64,000 bases of DNA. It comes from Gemmatimonadota bacterium (GTDB lineage: Bacteria > Latescibacterota > UBA2968 > UBA8231). Position 1 is the first letter of the stretch; each line of letters opens with the position of its first letter. The DNA lies in contig VXML01000100.1 of the NCBI GenBank assembly GCA_009841115.1, positions 58,615 to 122,614 on the forward strand, given 5' to 3'. Under the pieces are notes generated by a model. The model did no database searches and was not told where the DNA came from. It saw only the letters and a list, made by a program, of their open reading frames with translations. This document shows positions 16,532 to 24,343 of this stretch, in pieces. A program made the position numbers and the translations under genes.

Positions 16532-19500
16532 GTGTCAATAGAAACCATCCATCAACTATCTGAAAAACGCAAAAAATGGGTCGAGACAACTCGAGAGAAC
16601 GACTTTGAAGATGGCATTAAGCGTTTTCTGACAGACCTATATCCAGACAACGCGCACTTTATCTATGAGCTTCTACAAAATGCTGAGGACGCGAAAGCAT
16701 CCGAGGTCCAATTCGTTCTCAATACTGATAATATCGAGTTTAAGCACAACGGGAGTCAGCTATTTTCAATAAGCGATGTGGAATCCATAACAAGTATTGG
16801 CAATAGCCCCAAAAAAGATGATCCTACCAGCATCGGCAAATTTGGCGTTGGATTCAAGGCTGTGTTTGCCTATACCTCCACGCCAGAAATTAAGTCTGGC
16901 GAGTACCATTTTCGCATCCGCGACCTAGTTGTCCCCGATACAGAAGGTCTGGTTCCAAGGACACTCGATGAGAATAGAACGCATTTCCTCTTCCCGTTCG
17001 ATAATCCCCAAAAGTCCCCTGAAAAGGCTTGTGCTGAGATCGAGAAAAATCTCCGGCAGTTGGGAGAAGGCACATTGCTCTTTCTCAAAAATATACGAAA
17101 GATAGAATATCGGCTGCCTGATGCAAAATTGGGATCACTGGAACGGATAGAGAGAAGTAGAGACCGGATTGAAATTTCTGTCCAGCGTCCCGAGAACTTA
17201 GCACCTGATTCAGTCCACTATCTCCGCTTTGAAAAGGTGGTTGACGTTAATGATGAAGACGAAGGCGATCTAAAATCTTGTCGAATTGCTGTTGCCTTTG
17301 GCATGGAAAGAGGCAAGGAACAAAAATGGAAAATTAAGCCATTGGACAAAGGACAGGTCTGCATCTATTTCCCTGCCGAAAAGGAAGCGTCGAATCTACG
17401 GTTTCACCTTCATGCGCCGTTTGCCTCAACTGTTGCCCGCGATAGTATTCGCGATTGTCCAGCCAATGACGAACTGCGGGACCATATTGCAGATTTGGTC
17501 ACGGAGTCAATGTTTGCTATACGCGACCAAGGACTGCTGGACGTGGCATTTCTAGCGACATTGCCCAATAATCGAGACCCTCTAGATGACTTTTACAAGC
17601 CCATCCAAGAAAAACTGGTTGAGGTATTCAAGAATAAGAAACTGACGCCAATGAAACGCGGTGGTCATGCCGCTGCATCGGGAATCTACCGGGGAGGTGC
17701 GCGATTATCATCTCTAATCAGTGACAAGGATCTGGCGATAATTCTCGGAAAAAATCATTCTCTACCTCTATGGGCTGCTAACGCTCCTCAACGAAACCAA
17801 GAAGTAGACAATTTTCTGTCTTCACTCGGAATATCCGAATGGGATGAAAAAGACCTTGTAAGCGAGCTATCCAATCAGCCTGATTTAGTACTGAGATGGC
17901 TGAAGAAAAAGTCGTACAAATGGCATCAGGAATTTTATGCCTTGCTTGGCGATTTCCTGTCGAATACCCACCGATCATATACGTATCAGTATAGAGATCG
18001 CAAGTATGAGCTATCAAATCTTTCTATCGTTCGTCTCAGTGATGGTGTTACCTACAAGAAAGGAAGAGACTGCCACTTCCCAAGCGATGATGCAGAATAC
18101 GACAAAAAACTCTCCTGTGTAGACAAACATGTCTATTCATCTGGAAAAAACAAGAATCAGCAGAAAAAAGCTCGTGAGTTCCTTGGAGAGATTGGTGTTA
18201 ATGAAATCGGAGAAAAGGAACGGATTGATTTACTCTTGGAAACATTCTATCAGGACAACAGATCGGTCGAACTTACTGATGAACAACACTTAAAGCACAT
18301 AAGTGACTTCATCAAATGGTGGAAAGAAGGAAACTATACAATAAAATTTAAGTCCTATGCGATTTTTCGAGTCGAGGGAAAGGACGATTTCCATAAGCCG
18401 ATAGAATGCTTCCTCGATCTTCCTTTTGAGGATACTGGATTAGAAGCTCTGTTCGGATGTTCAGAAATACCATTGAAGAATCAAAAGAATCCAGTTTCAA
18501 AAAAATATGAGAAGGTTGATGGATTCATTGATTTTGCGAAGAGTCTCAGTGTCATGCAGGCACTCGAAATAAGAGAACATAGAGCTACCAAAATGCAAAA
18601 GGATACTTTCAAGAAGATGGGCAAAAAAACTCATACGACTATAGATAGAGATTATTTCCTGAACGCTCTAATAGGACATGGGACTTATTGGCATAACGAA
18701 GGTTCTCCTTATTACATAGGAGAACTCGATCTCAAGATACATAAGATAGAACTCAGCCTCGCCGTATGGAAGACACTATGTCGCGTAGAAGAAGAGAAAT
18801 TGTCTGCATTTTATCTTCCTAACGATGCTAATAGGGATAAACAAAGGAGAGAATCATCTTTTTTGGTCAATCAACTCAAGTCATGTCGATGGATCCCTGA
18901 TAAAGACGGTCGTTTTTGGTTGCCATCGGATGTAACCAAGGAATCACTCCATGAAGATTTTCCATATAACAACCATAACGGCTGGCTGGATGCAATTGGA
19001 TTTGGGGAGAATGCCAAAAAGCAGAGTGCCGATCATATTGCTCTGACTCGTAATGCTAGAGAAATGGGATTTGATAACGTATATGATGCCAAAAAATGGG
19101 CAGAAATTGCAAAGACAGGAATATCCCCCGATGAATTTCTCTCCAAACTTATGTCCTCACCTGAATTCCCGACGAGCCCAGTAAGCAACCTAGAGCGTCG
19201 TCAAGCAAGGATCACCGAACAACACCACGACGCTCCAGAGAAAAAATACGAGTTGAAGCAAAGAAGCGTCCGAACTACAGAGATTGATCGCAGAACTTAT
19301 CTCAAAAACCAGTATATAAATGACGACGATCAGATGATATGCCAGATTTGCCAAAAAGAAATGCCATTCAAGAAGCGCGATGGCGAGTATTACTTTGAGA
19401 CAAAAGAGGCTCTATCTAGAGATTATTTCACCAAGGAACACGAAGCCCAATATCTTGCTCTATGTCCAGAGTGTGCGGCGCGGTACACGGAATTTGTCAA

Positions 19501-19651
19501 AAATGACGAAGACGCCATAAAAAAAGTGTATAATGCCTTGAAGAACCCGGACGAACCTGAAATCTTACTGCGACTGGGAGAATTAACCAAGAGCCTCCGA
19601 TTTGTAGAAACCCATCGTCAAGACATAAGGACGATTCTACAAAACGAATGA
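16532..19651 (+). CDS. Sacsin/GHKL-type ATPase with C-terminal zinc finger, defence module partner
   Basis: The 1,039-residue protein opens with a GHKL ATP-binding domain of the sacsin/HATPase_c_3 type: N-box ELLQNAEDA (46-54), HNG at 72-74, and the G2-box SIGKFGVGFKAVF (about 100-112). The middle 800 residues are lysine- and glutamate-rich and unrecognised. Near the C-terminus a CQIC pair (about 937-940) and a CPEC pair (about 978-981) with an intervening H-E suggest a treble-clef zinc finger, possibly a degenerate HNH fold. Base composition is visibly more A/T-rich than the metabolic genes around it, as expected for acquired DNA. The GTG start has GGAG 7 bp upstream, and the 2-bp gap to the helicase gene argues for a functional pair. 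Nuclease activity is not supported by visible catalytic residues. Confidence 0.75.
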   Translation: MSIETIHQLSEKRKKWVETTRENDFEDGIKRFLTDLYPDNAHFIYELLQNAEDAKASEVQFVLNTDNIEFKHNGSQLFSISDVESITSIGNSPKKDDPTSIGKFGVGFKAVFAYTSTPEIKSGEYHFRIRDLVVPDTEGLVPRTLDENRTHFLFPFDNPQKSPEKACAEIEKNLRQLGEGTLLFLKNIRKIEYRLPDAKLGSLERIERSRDRIEISVQRPENLAPDSVHYLRFEKVVDVNDEDEGDLKSCRIAVAFGMERGKEQKWKIKPLDKGQVCIYFPAEKEASNLRFHLHAPFASTVARDSIRDCPANDELRDHIADLVTESMFAIRDQGLLDVAFLATLPNNRDPLDDFYKPIQEKLVEVFKNKKLTPMKRGGHAAASGIYRGGARLSSLISDKDLAIILGKNHSLPLWAANAPQRNQEVDNFLSSLGISEWDEKDLVSELSNQPDLVLRWLKKKSYKWHQEFYALLGDFLSNTHRSYTYQYRDRKYELSNLSIVRLSDGVTYKKGRDCHFPSDDAEYDKKLSCVDKHVYSSGKNKNQQKKAREFLGEIGVNEIGEKERIDLLLETFYQDNRSVELTDEQHLKHISDFIKWWKEGNYTIKFKSYAIFRVEGKDDFHKPIECFLDLPFEDTGLEALFGCSEIPLKNQKNPVSKKYEKVDGFIDFAKSLSVMQALEIREHRATKMQKDTFKKMGKKTHTTIDRDYFLNALIGHGTYWHNEGSPYYIGELDLKIHKIELSLAVWKTLCRVEEEKLSAFYLPNDANRDKQRRESSFLVNQLKSCRWIPDKDGRFWLPSDVTKESLHEDFPYNNHNGWLDAIGFGENAKKQSADHIALTRNAREMGFDNVYDAKKWAEIAKTGISPDEFLSKLMSSPEFPTSPVSNLERRQARITEQHHDAPEKKYELKQRSVRTTEIDRRTYLKNQYINDDDQMICQICQKEMPFKKRDGEYYFETKEALSRDYFTKEHEAQYLALCPECAARYTEFVKNDEDAIKKVYNALKNPDEPEILLRLGELTKSLRFVETHRQDIRTILQNE

Positions 19652-19662
19652 GATGAGTAGCA

Positions 19663-19869
19663 CTAGCAGATAGCATATTTTTGCGGCGGACGATTCAGTT
19701 TTTCACAAGTTTGGAGATAATCATCAACCGCTTCTTCAAAAGCGACCCACAGTTCGGCGACGGATTCGCCGTGAAAACCAACGACATCATCGATACCTGA
19801 AATATGACCGATAAAACAGCTATCGGCGTTGCTATATTCAATTCGAGCGATATATCCTTTATAGACCAT
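19663..19869 (-). CDS. Short HicB-like antitoxin domain, no HicA partner
   Basis: The 68-residue product has the HicB partial RNase-H fold pattern: MVYKGYIARIEYSNADSCFIG, then DVVGFHGESVAELWVAFEEAVDDYL and a C-terminal NRPPQK. The ATG at 19869 is chosen because HicB proteins begin M-x-Y-K-G-Y; an ATG at 19917 would add 16 residues. It ends right after the core, so the C-terminal DNA-binding ribbon-helix-helix or HTH found in longer HicB proteins is missing. No HicA-type toxin is adjacent on either side. It lies 69 bp after the TIR gene and may be the last cistron of that operon, or the remnant of a toxin-antitoxin pair. Confidence 0.65.
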   Translation of the reverse strand: MVYKGYIARIEYSNADSCFIGHISGIDDVVGFHGESVAELWVAFEEAVDDYLQTCEKLNRPPQKYAIC

Positions 19870-19938
19870 AAGAATTCTTTCTGGCTTTGACCACTTCATT
19901 AAAGTGATCAAGCTCATCTGCGAGCGATAGATATTTTT

Positions 19939-20961
19939 CTATTCTATCTCTAATCCAAGTTGTTTTGCGAAGATATATCCTTTATGCGTAACTTTGTAGC
20001 ACACGCCGTACTCACCACTGCCATTAAACTCTGCATACCCGCAATCTTCTAGGTCTTTCAGACCACCCCTCCACAGCGCGAAAGTATAGGGCTTCGTGTC
20101 GGGTAGAATATCTCCCGCACCCACTATCAACTCCTGCGAACCCGGCACTCCGTGCGGTATCGTAATATCTCCGTCTGCACTTGAGGTGACGGCCTGCCGC
20201 AAAATTTTCCGTCCTTCTTCGCAAACCTTCTGTATCAACCGCTCCGGTTCTCTACCTGTTTTCGCGTAGGCAAAACCAGCTCTCGTAACCCGGTAGGATT
20301 GACTTTCCGGATACTCCTCTTCCACATATCTTGCTCTCAAAAGGGACTTCAGTCCCTCTGTATAACATGCGGGCACCTCCCCCCGGCCGTCATCAGAAAG
20401 ACGTTCTGCATCCAACAAGAAAAAACGCCCTCCCAGAGGCTTCTCGTCAATAGAAATAATCCCATGAGCATCATCGTTATGGGCGACCTTTAATACAGCA
20501 TCCAATAACTTTCGGCCTCCCTTGGGAATATTATATTTTTCGAAATGTCCCCATCCTTGAATAATCTGGAGGATGATACTTGTATCTTTGTCTGTATTTG
20601 AGTACTTGAAATTTTTCAGTTTAGGCGGGACGGCTGCTTCACTGGCCTTCTCCCAAAGGACAACTCCGACAAAATAGTCGGCCCCAAGCTGCTCTTTCCT
20701 TTTGAGTATAAACTCCTTTTCACGGTAGATATAATTTTCCTGATCATTGCTTTTTCTATCGTATTCAGGTGATATGAAAAGCACAGCTCCCCGTGAGGTT
20801 TCCAACCCCTTGTCTATTTCATCGCCTAAATGGAGGCCGAACTTTAACGCATACTCGTCCCACCATACAGGGACACCGGCGGCCTCAACCAACGGAACAA
20901 TCTCATCCATACGTTTCTTTTCAGCATGGCAATAACTAAAAAACAACCTATTTTCGTTCAT
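19939..20961 (-). CDS. TIR-domain protein with two C-terminal winged-helix-like repeats
   Basis: The N-terminal 140 residues form a TIR domain: RLFFSYCHAEKKRMDEIVPLVEAAGVPVWWDE, GDEIDKGLETSRGAVLFISPEY, then a Glu-rich YREKEF segment (about 79-84) where the NAD-hydrolysing Glu of bacterial TIRs usually lies. Two similar segments follow, about 198-234 (ending YRVTRAGFAYAK) and 295-333 (ending YKVTHKGYIFAK). They look like duplicated winged-helix or sensor modules. Bacterial TIR proteins in defence loci deplete NAD or make signalling molecules on phage infection. An AAGGAG lies 6 bp before the ATG, and the ATG directly abuts the stop of the DUF4143 ATPase, so the two are co-translated. The trigger is unknown. 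Confidence 0.8.
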   Translation of the reverse strand: MNENRLFFSYCHAEKKRMDEIVPLVEAAGVPVWWDEYALKFGLHLGDEIDKGLETSRGAVLFISPEYDRKSNDQENYIYREKEFILKRKEQLGADYFVGVVLWEKASEAAVPPKLKNFKYSNTDKDTSIILQIIQGWGHFEKYNIPKGGRKLLDAVLKVAHNDDAHGIISIDEKPLGGRFFLLDAERLSDDGRGEVPACYTEGLKSLLRARYVEEEYPESQSYRVTRAGFAYAKTGREPERLIQKVCEEGRKILRQAVTSSADGDITIPHGVPGSQELIVGAGDILPDTKPYTFALWRGGLKDLEDCGYAEFNGSGEYGVCYKVTHKGYIFAKQLGLEIE

Positions 20962-22128
20962 CTAAATCTCCTTGATCTTTTTCGGCCCAGTGATAAAATC
21001 AAGGTAATTCCCTTGATGGACGACCTCAAACGAACTATCGCGATACGCTTGCCGCCAGCCTCGGGGTGCCCGGGTAGTGGATTGAGGCGACCATTTCATT
21101 TCAGCGGCATGCAGTTCCCCTCCCCATTCCTCGATCAAGTCGATCTCCTGCTGGTCGTAGGTGCGCCAGAAATGGCTTTCGGCCAAGCGCCCCGTGTATA
21201 GGTTGTACTTCAGTCGTTCGCCTAAGACATAGTTCTCCCACAAGGCCCCCACATCATCGCGCAGAGACAGGACGTTGAAGTTGTTAATCAGTCCATTCCT
21301 AATGCCATTGTCGTAAAAGTAGTAGCGTCGGCTCTTGGTAATTTCCTTGCGGAGATTGCGGCTGAAGCCGCAGCGGCTATAGAGGATATAGGCTTTTTCG
21401 AGCAGGTCGAGATAGCGCTCCACCGTGTTCTTGTTCATGCCTAGTTGGGTTCCCAATTCCGCCACCGAAACCTCGCGGCCAATCTGAAAAGCAAGTAACT
21501 GGAGCAAGCGGAGCAGTTTGTCGGCGTGTCGAATGCCTTCCAACTGTAGAATATCTTTGAACAGGTAGGAAGCGATTAGTTCCTTTATATAAAGCTGGCG
21601 GTCTTCGTTCGACTCCATCAGGACTACTTCGGGATACGACCCGTAGATCAACCGCAGTTCGAGCTGGGCCCTAGTCTGGTGAGCTGTTTCCACCTCCTGC
21701 AGTTCGAGCTGGGCCAAAGGCAACAGCAGCAGAGTGTATTTGCGGCCCGTCAAAGGCTCGCCCGTCTGCTGTGCCAGATCAAAGGAAGAAGACCCCGTGG
21801 CGATAATGCGCAGCCCTTCGACGTGATCGGCTAATAACTTCAGATTCAAGCCGATTTGACGCACGTACTGAGCTTCGTCGATAATCAACGTGCGCCGTTG
21901 GCCGATAAAGGCTCGCAATTTGACTAGGGATTGACTTTCCAAATACTCGCGTACCGTTATATCTTCCCCAGTCACCAAGAGGGCGTCGCGGTCGTACTGT
22001 TGGACGTAATGCTGGATCAACGTGGTCTTGCCCACTCGTCTAGGACCGTACACCACGACGACTTTACCGGGGATAGCTAGGCGCTTGAGCCGAGCAAGTT
22101 GTGCTTGAGGAATATAAATATCGGTCAT
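20962..22128 (-). CDS. AAA-family ATPase with DUF4143 domain
   Basis: The 388-residue protein carries Walker A YGPRRVGKTT (about 27-36), Walker B LIIDEAQ (81-87) and a sensor region IIATGSSSFDLAQQ. It continues into the DUF4143 part with an HTH-like segment (VSVAELGTQLGMNKNTVERYLDLLEKAYIL) and a C-terminal nuclease-like fold remnant (QQEIDLIEEWGGELHAAEMKW). This layout is common and mostly uncharacterised. Here the ATPase is the first gene of an operon with a TIR effector, which suggests a sensing or regulatory role rather than a housekeeping one (inference). A perfect 30-bp palindrome lies 3 bp upstream of the ATG. DUF4143 ATPases also occur as free-standing genes, so the TIR link needs comparison with other genomes. 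Confidence 0.8.
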   Translation of the reverse strand: MTDIYIPQAQLARLKRLAIPGKVVVVYGPRRVGKTTLIQHYVQQYDRDALLVTGEDITVREYLESQSLVKLRAFIGQRRTLIIDEAQYVRQIGLNLKLLADHVEGLRIIATGSSSFDLAQQTGEPLTGRKYTLLLLPLAQLELQEVETAHQTRAQLELRLIYGSYPEVVLMESNEDRQLYIKELIASYLFKDILQLEGIRHADKLLRLLQLLAFQIGREVSVAELGTQLGMNKNTVERYLDLLEKAYILYSRCGFSRNLRKEITKSRRYYFYDNGIRNGLINNFNVLSLRDDVGALWENYVLGERLKYNLYTGRLAESHFWRTYDQQEIDLIEEWGGELHAAEMKWSPQSTTRAPRGWRQAYRDSSFEVVHQGNYLDFITGPKKIKEI

Positions 22129-22131
22129 AAT

Positions 22132-22161
22132 ACTGACTGAATTAACGTTAATTCAGTCAGT
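22132..22161. promoter_or_regulatory. Perfect 30-bp palindrome, probable operator
   Basis: The half-site ACTGACTGAATTAAC (22132-22146) is followed directly by its exact reverse complement. The palindrome sits between a perfect minus-strand TTGACA (22167-22162) and the ATPase start codon at 22128. It also covers the weak -35 of the rightward PhyH promoter. A dimeric repressor site is the simplest reading. Confidence 0.6.
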
Positions 22162-22176
22162 TGTCAAGTCTATAAT
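22148..22176 (+). promoter_or_regulatory. Promoter of the rightward PhyH gene
   Basis: A perfect TATAAT at 22171-22176 with a weak TTAATT at 22148-22153 (17-bp spacing) lies 18 bp upstream of the PhyH ATG. It overlaps the 30-bp palindrome, so the two divergent genes may share control. Confidence 0.5.
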
Positions 22177-22194
22177 TACAGTAGCGAGCATCCG

Positions 22195-22950
22195 ATGGAA
22201 CTGGAAATAACTTCCCTGCACCAAGAACAGTACGAGCGCGACGGCTATACAATCGTCCGCAGCGGCTTTACCGCCGACGAATGCGACCGCTTTGTCGCCT
22301 ACATGCTGGACCTCCACGCTGGCCGCTTTAGCGTTGAGGGCTATCCCCCGCGTCAGCCGGACGATTGGAGCCGCTTAATTAGCCGCAGTCTGCACCATCC
22401 CGTCGGCCTAGCTTGGATGCTCGATCCCAGACTGCGCCAGCCGCTGCGCACCTTCCTCGGCGACGAGCCCGACGGAGTCCAGAGTATGTACTTTTACAAG
22501 GGTTCCGAGCAACGCCGACACCAAGACGCCTTTTTCCTGCCGGGCTGCATGTCGGCTTGGGTCGCTCTCCAGCAAGTCAACGCCCGCAACGGCAGCATTC
22601 ACATTCAGGTAGGCTCCCACAAGGGAGAGCTAATAGAAAAGCGCCATTTCCGCCGCGATGAAAACGGCGAGCCAGGCTCTTGGCATGGCTGGGACCAGGA
22701 CGAGGCTTTTGACGCCCTTTTCTCGCGCAATGGATTGCCGGAAATTGCCATTGAAGCGGACAAAGGCGACATCGTGTTCTTCAACGGCCGCATAATCCAT
22801 CGCGGCGGCCCCATTTTGGACGAGGGCGCTTTCCGCCACAGTTGGGCCGGCCACTACATTCCCCGCTCCTACAATCCGTGGCCCTACGAGAGCCACCCCC
22901 GGTTGCGCGTCTCCTTCGACGGCGTGTGCCGCTTTACGCCTACCCACTGA
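22195..22950 (+). CDS. PhyH-family Fe(II)/2-oxoglutarate dioxygenase
   Basis: The 251-residue cytosolic protein has the PhyH start (QYERDGYTIVRSGFTADECDRFV), the metal-binding H-x-D in RRHQDAFFLPG, a core segment RNGSIHIQVGSHKG and the distal His in GRIIHRGGPI. The Arg expected to bind 2-oxoglutarate is probably in GAFRHSWAGHY. All metal ligands are present, so it should be active. The substrate is not evident. It starts close to the divergent ATPase gene and is followed 19 bp later by the unknown 456-aa protein, so these two form an operon. That neighbour may act on the same compound or on its hydroxylated product. Confidence 0.85.
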   Translation: MELEITSLHQEQYERDGYTIVRSGFTADECDRFVAYMLDLHAGRFSVEGYPPRQPDDWSRLISRSLHHPVGLAWMLDPRLRQPLRTFLGDEPDGVQSMYFYKGSEQRRHQDAFFLPGCMSAWVALQQVNARNGSIHIQVGSHKGELIEKRHFRRDENGEPGSWHGWDQDEAFDALFSRNGLPEIAIEADKGDIVFFNGRIIHRGGPILDEGAFRHSWAGHYIPRSYNPWPYESHPRLRVSFDGVCRFTPTH

Positions 22951-22969
22951 ACAACAGAGGAGGTTGACC

Positions 22970-24340
22970 ATGAAGCTATGGATGGATGTAATGCGAGATC
23001 TCGAAAGCGTAATGAACGATCACGAGCGCATACTCGACGCGTGGGCAGAGGGCGGCGTCGACGGCGTCGTGTTCGGTCCGCTCGTGTTCGGCACTGCACA
23101 ACTATCGAAAGATGCAGTGTCCGCTCCCACCGGCGACATCGTGGCGGAAGCGTACGATCCAAACCCGGCGGTGTACGCGCGACTCGGCGTCGAGCCACCA
23201 GCGCCGCCACAACACAAGCTGCCCGAAAAAAGGGCCTTGTTAGAAAAGACCATGAACGCCGCCAAGGACCGCGGCATGCAGGTTTACTGTATGTACGCCG
23301 ACGGAGGTGCCGGTCCAGGCGGGCAGGGCCACCACCTGCACGACGACCAGACGCTGGCATCGCGAGTAGCGCGCATGGTCGATACGCTAGAGCACTTCCC
23401 GATGGCCGACGGTGCCGTGATGGACGGACCGGAGTGGGGGTACGAAATCGCCCCCCATCACATGAATCACCGCTCCTACTTCTTTCACGACCTGCCGGAA
23501 TCTGTAGCGCCAATGGCCGAGGATCTGGGGTACGACTACGGGGCTATGGTAGCCGCCAAAGACAGGCTGCTGTCCCTGTTCCACAACCTCGACCCGGTGC
23601 GCATTCGCGGACACGCCCGCGGCGGCCTAGTCGGAGCCTACCGCATGCTCGGAGCCGATCCCGATCTTATGGCTTGGCTGTCGTTCCGGGCCGACTCGCT
23701 GACTCGCTATTTTCGCCGCATCCGCGCAGGCGTCGCCGCCGAATTGGAGCGCCCAGTGCGCCTAGGATGCGGCCCGCGCTCGGCCGCCTTTGCTCCCTTG
23801 TGCGGCTACGACTTCGTCGATTTGGCTCAGTTCATGGATTTCCTGCTGCCGAAGCACTACTTCTTTCACCGCGGGTTCGACGGTTTCCTCGGCACGGTCT
23901 ATCGCTATTCGCAGACGCTCCTAGAGTGGAATCCGGGGATCAGCGTGACCGACACCCTCGACATCGTGCAGGCTCTCTTCGGCATCGTCCTGCCGGGCGT
24001 GGGCGACGATATGCTCGATTTCGAGAGCGCCCTCAACCTGGAGTTTTTCGAGCAGGTGGTGACTCAGGAAACGCGACGAGCGTTGGCTGCGGTTGACGAC
24101 CCCGAGCGCATCGTGCCCTGGCTCGATACCGGTCGATTTCCCCACGACGGCGACCCAATGTCGGCGCGCGATCTCAAGATGTTGCTTGACGCCGCCGAGG
24201 CCGCGGGGCTACGGCGCTTCAACTACCACCACCAAGGGAACCTCAGTTCGGGTGAATGGGTGGTCATCAGCGACAAATGTGGAACCCGTTGGGACCCGCG
24301 CAAAAGCGACTACGAGCCACCGGACGAACTGGTGTTATAA
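22970..24340 (+). CDS. Uncharacterised 456-aa protein, probable TIM-barrel hydrolase-like fold
   Basis: I do not recognise a named family. The ATG at 22970 has an AGGAGG Shine-Dalgarno; a TTG six bases upstream is less likely. There is no signal peptide. The opening MDVMRDLESVMNDHERILDAWAEGGVDGVVFGPL, the alternating helices and strands, and strings such as MQVYCMYADGG and GAVMDGPEWGYEI resemble a glycosidase-like (beta/alpha)8 barrel. A-P-H-H-M-N-H-R-S-Y-F-F-H and K-H-Y-F-F-H-R are histidine-rich and may line an active site. The C-terminal LRRFNYHHQGNLSSGEWVVIS resembles the last barrel strand. It is co-transcribed with a PhyH dioxygenase and converges on the beta-sandwich/MIP18 gene with only 3 bp between stops. 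Confidence 0.6.
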   Translation: MKLWMDVMRDLESVMNDHERILDAWAEGGVDGVVFGPLVFGTAQLSKDAVSAPTGDIVAEAYDPNPAVYARLGVEPPAPPQHKLPEKRALLEKTMNAAKDRGMQVYCMYADGGAGPGGQGHHLHDDQTLASRVARMVDTLEHFPMADGAVMDGPEWGYEIAPHHMNHRSYFFHDLPESVAPMAEDLGYDYGAMVAAKDRLLSLFHNLDPVRIRGHARGGLVGAYRMLGADPDLMAWLSFRADSLTRYFRRIRAGVAAELERPVRLGCGPRSAAFAPLCGYDFVDLAQFMDFLLPKHYFFHRGFDGFLGTVYRYSQTLLEWNPGISVTDTLDIVQALFGIVLPGVGDDMLDFESALNLEFFEQVVTQETRRALAAVDDPERIVPWLDTGRFPHDGDPMSARDLKMLLDAAEAAGLRRFNYHHQGNLSSGEWVVISDKCGTRWDPRKSDYEPPDELVL

Positions 24341-24343
24341 AGA

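Noticed and set aside
22978..24096. A 372-codon open frame overlapping the 456-aa gene on the same strand
   Set aside because: Its product is extremely arginine-rich and has no domain pattern, typical of an out-of-frame shadow in GC-rich DNA. The 456-aa frame has the Shine-Dalgarno and a protein-like composition.
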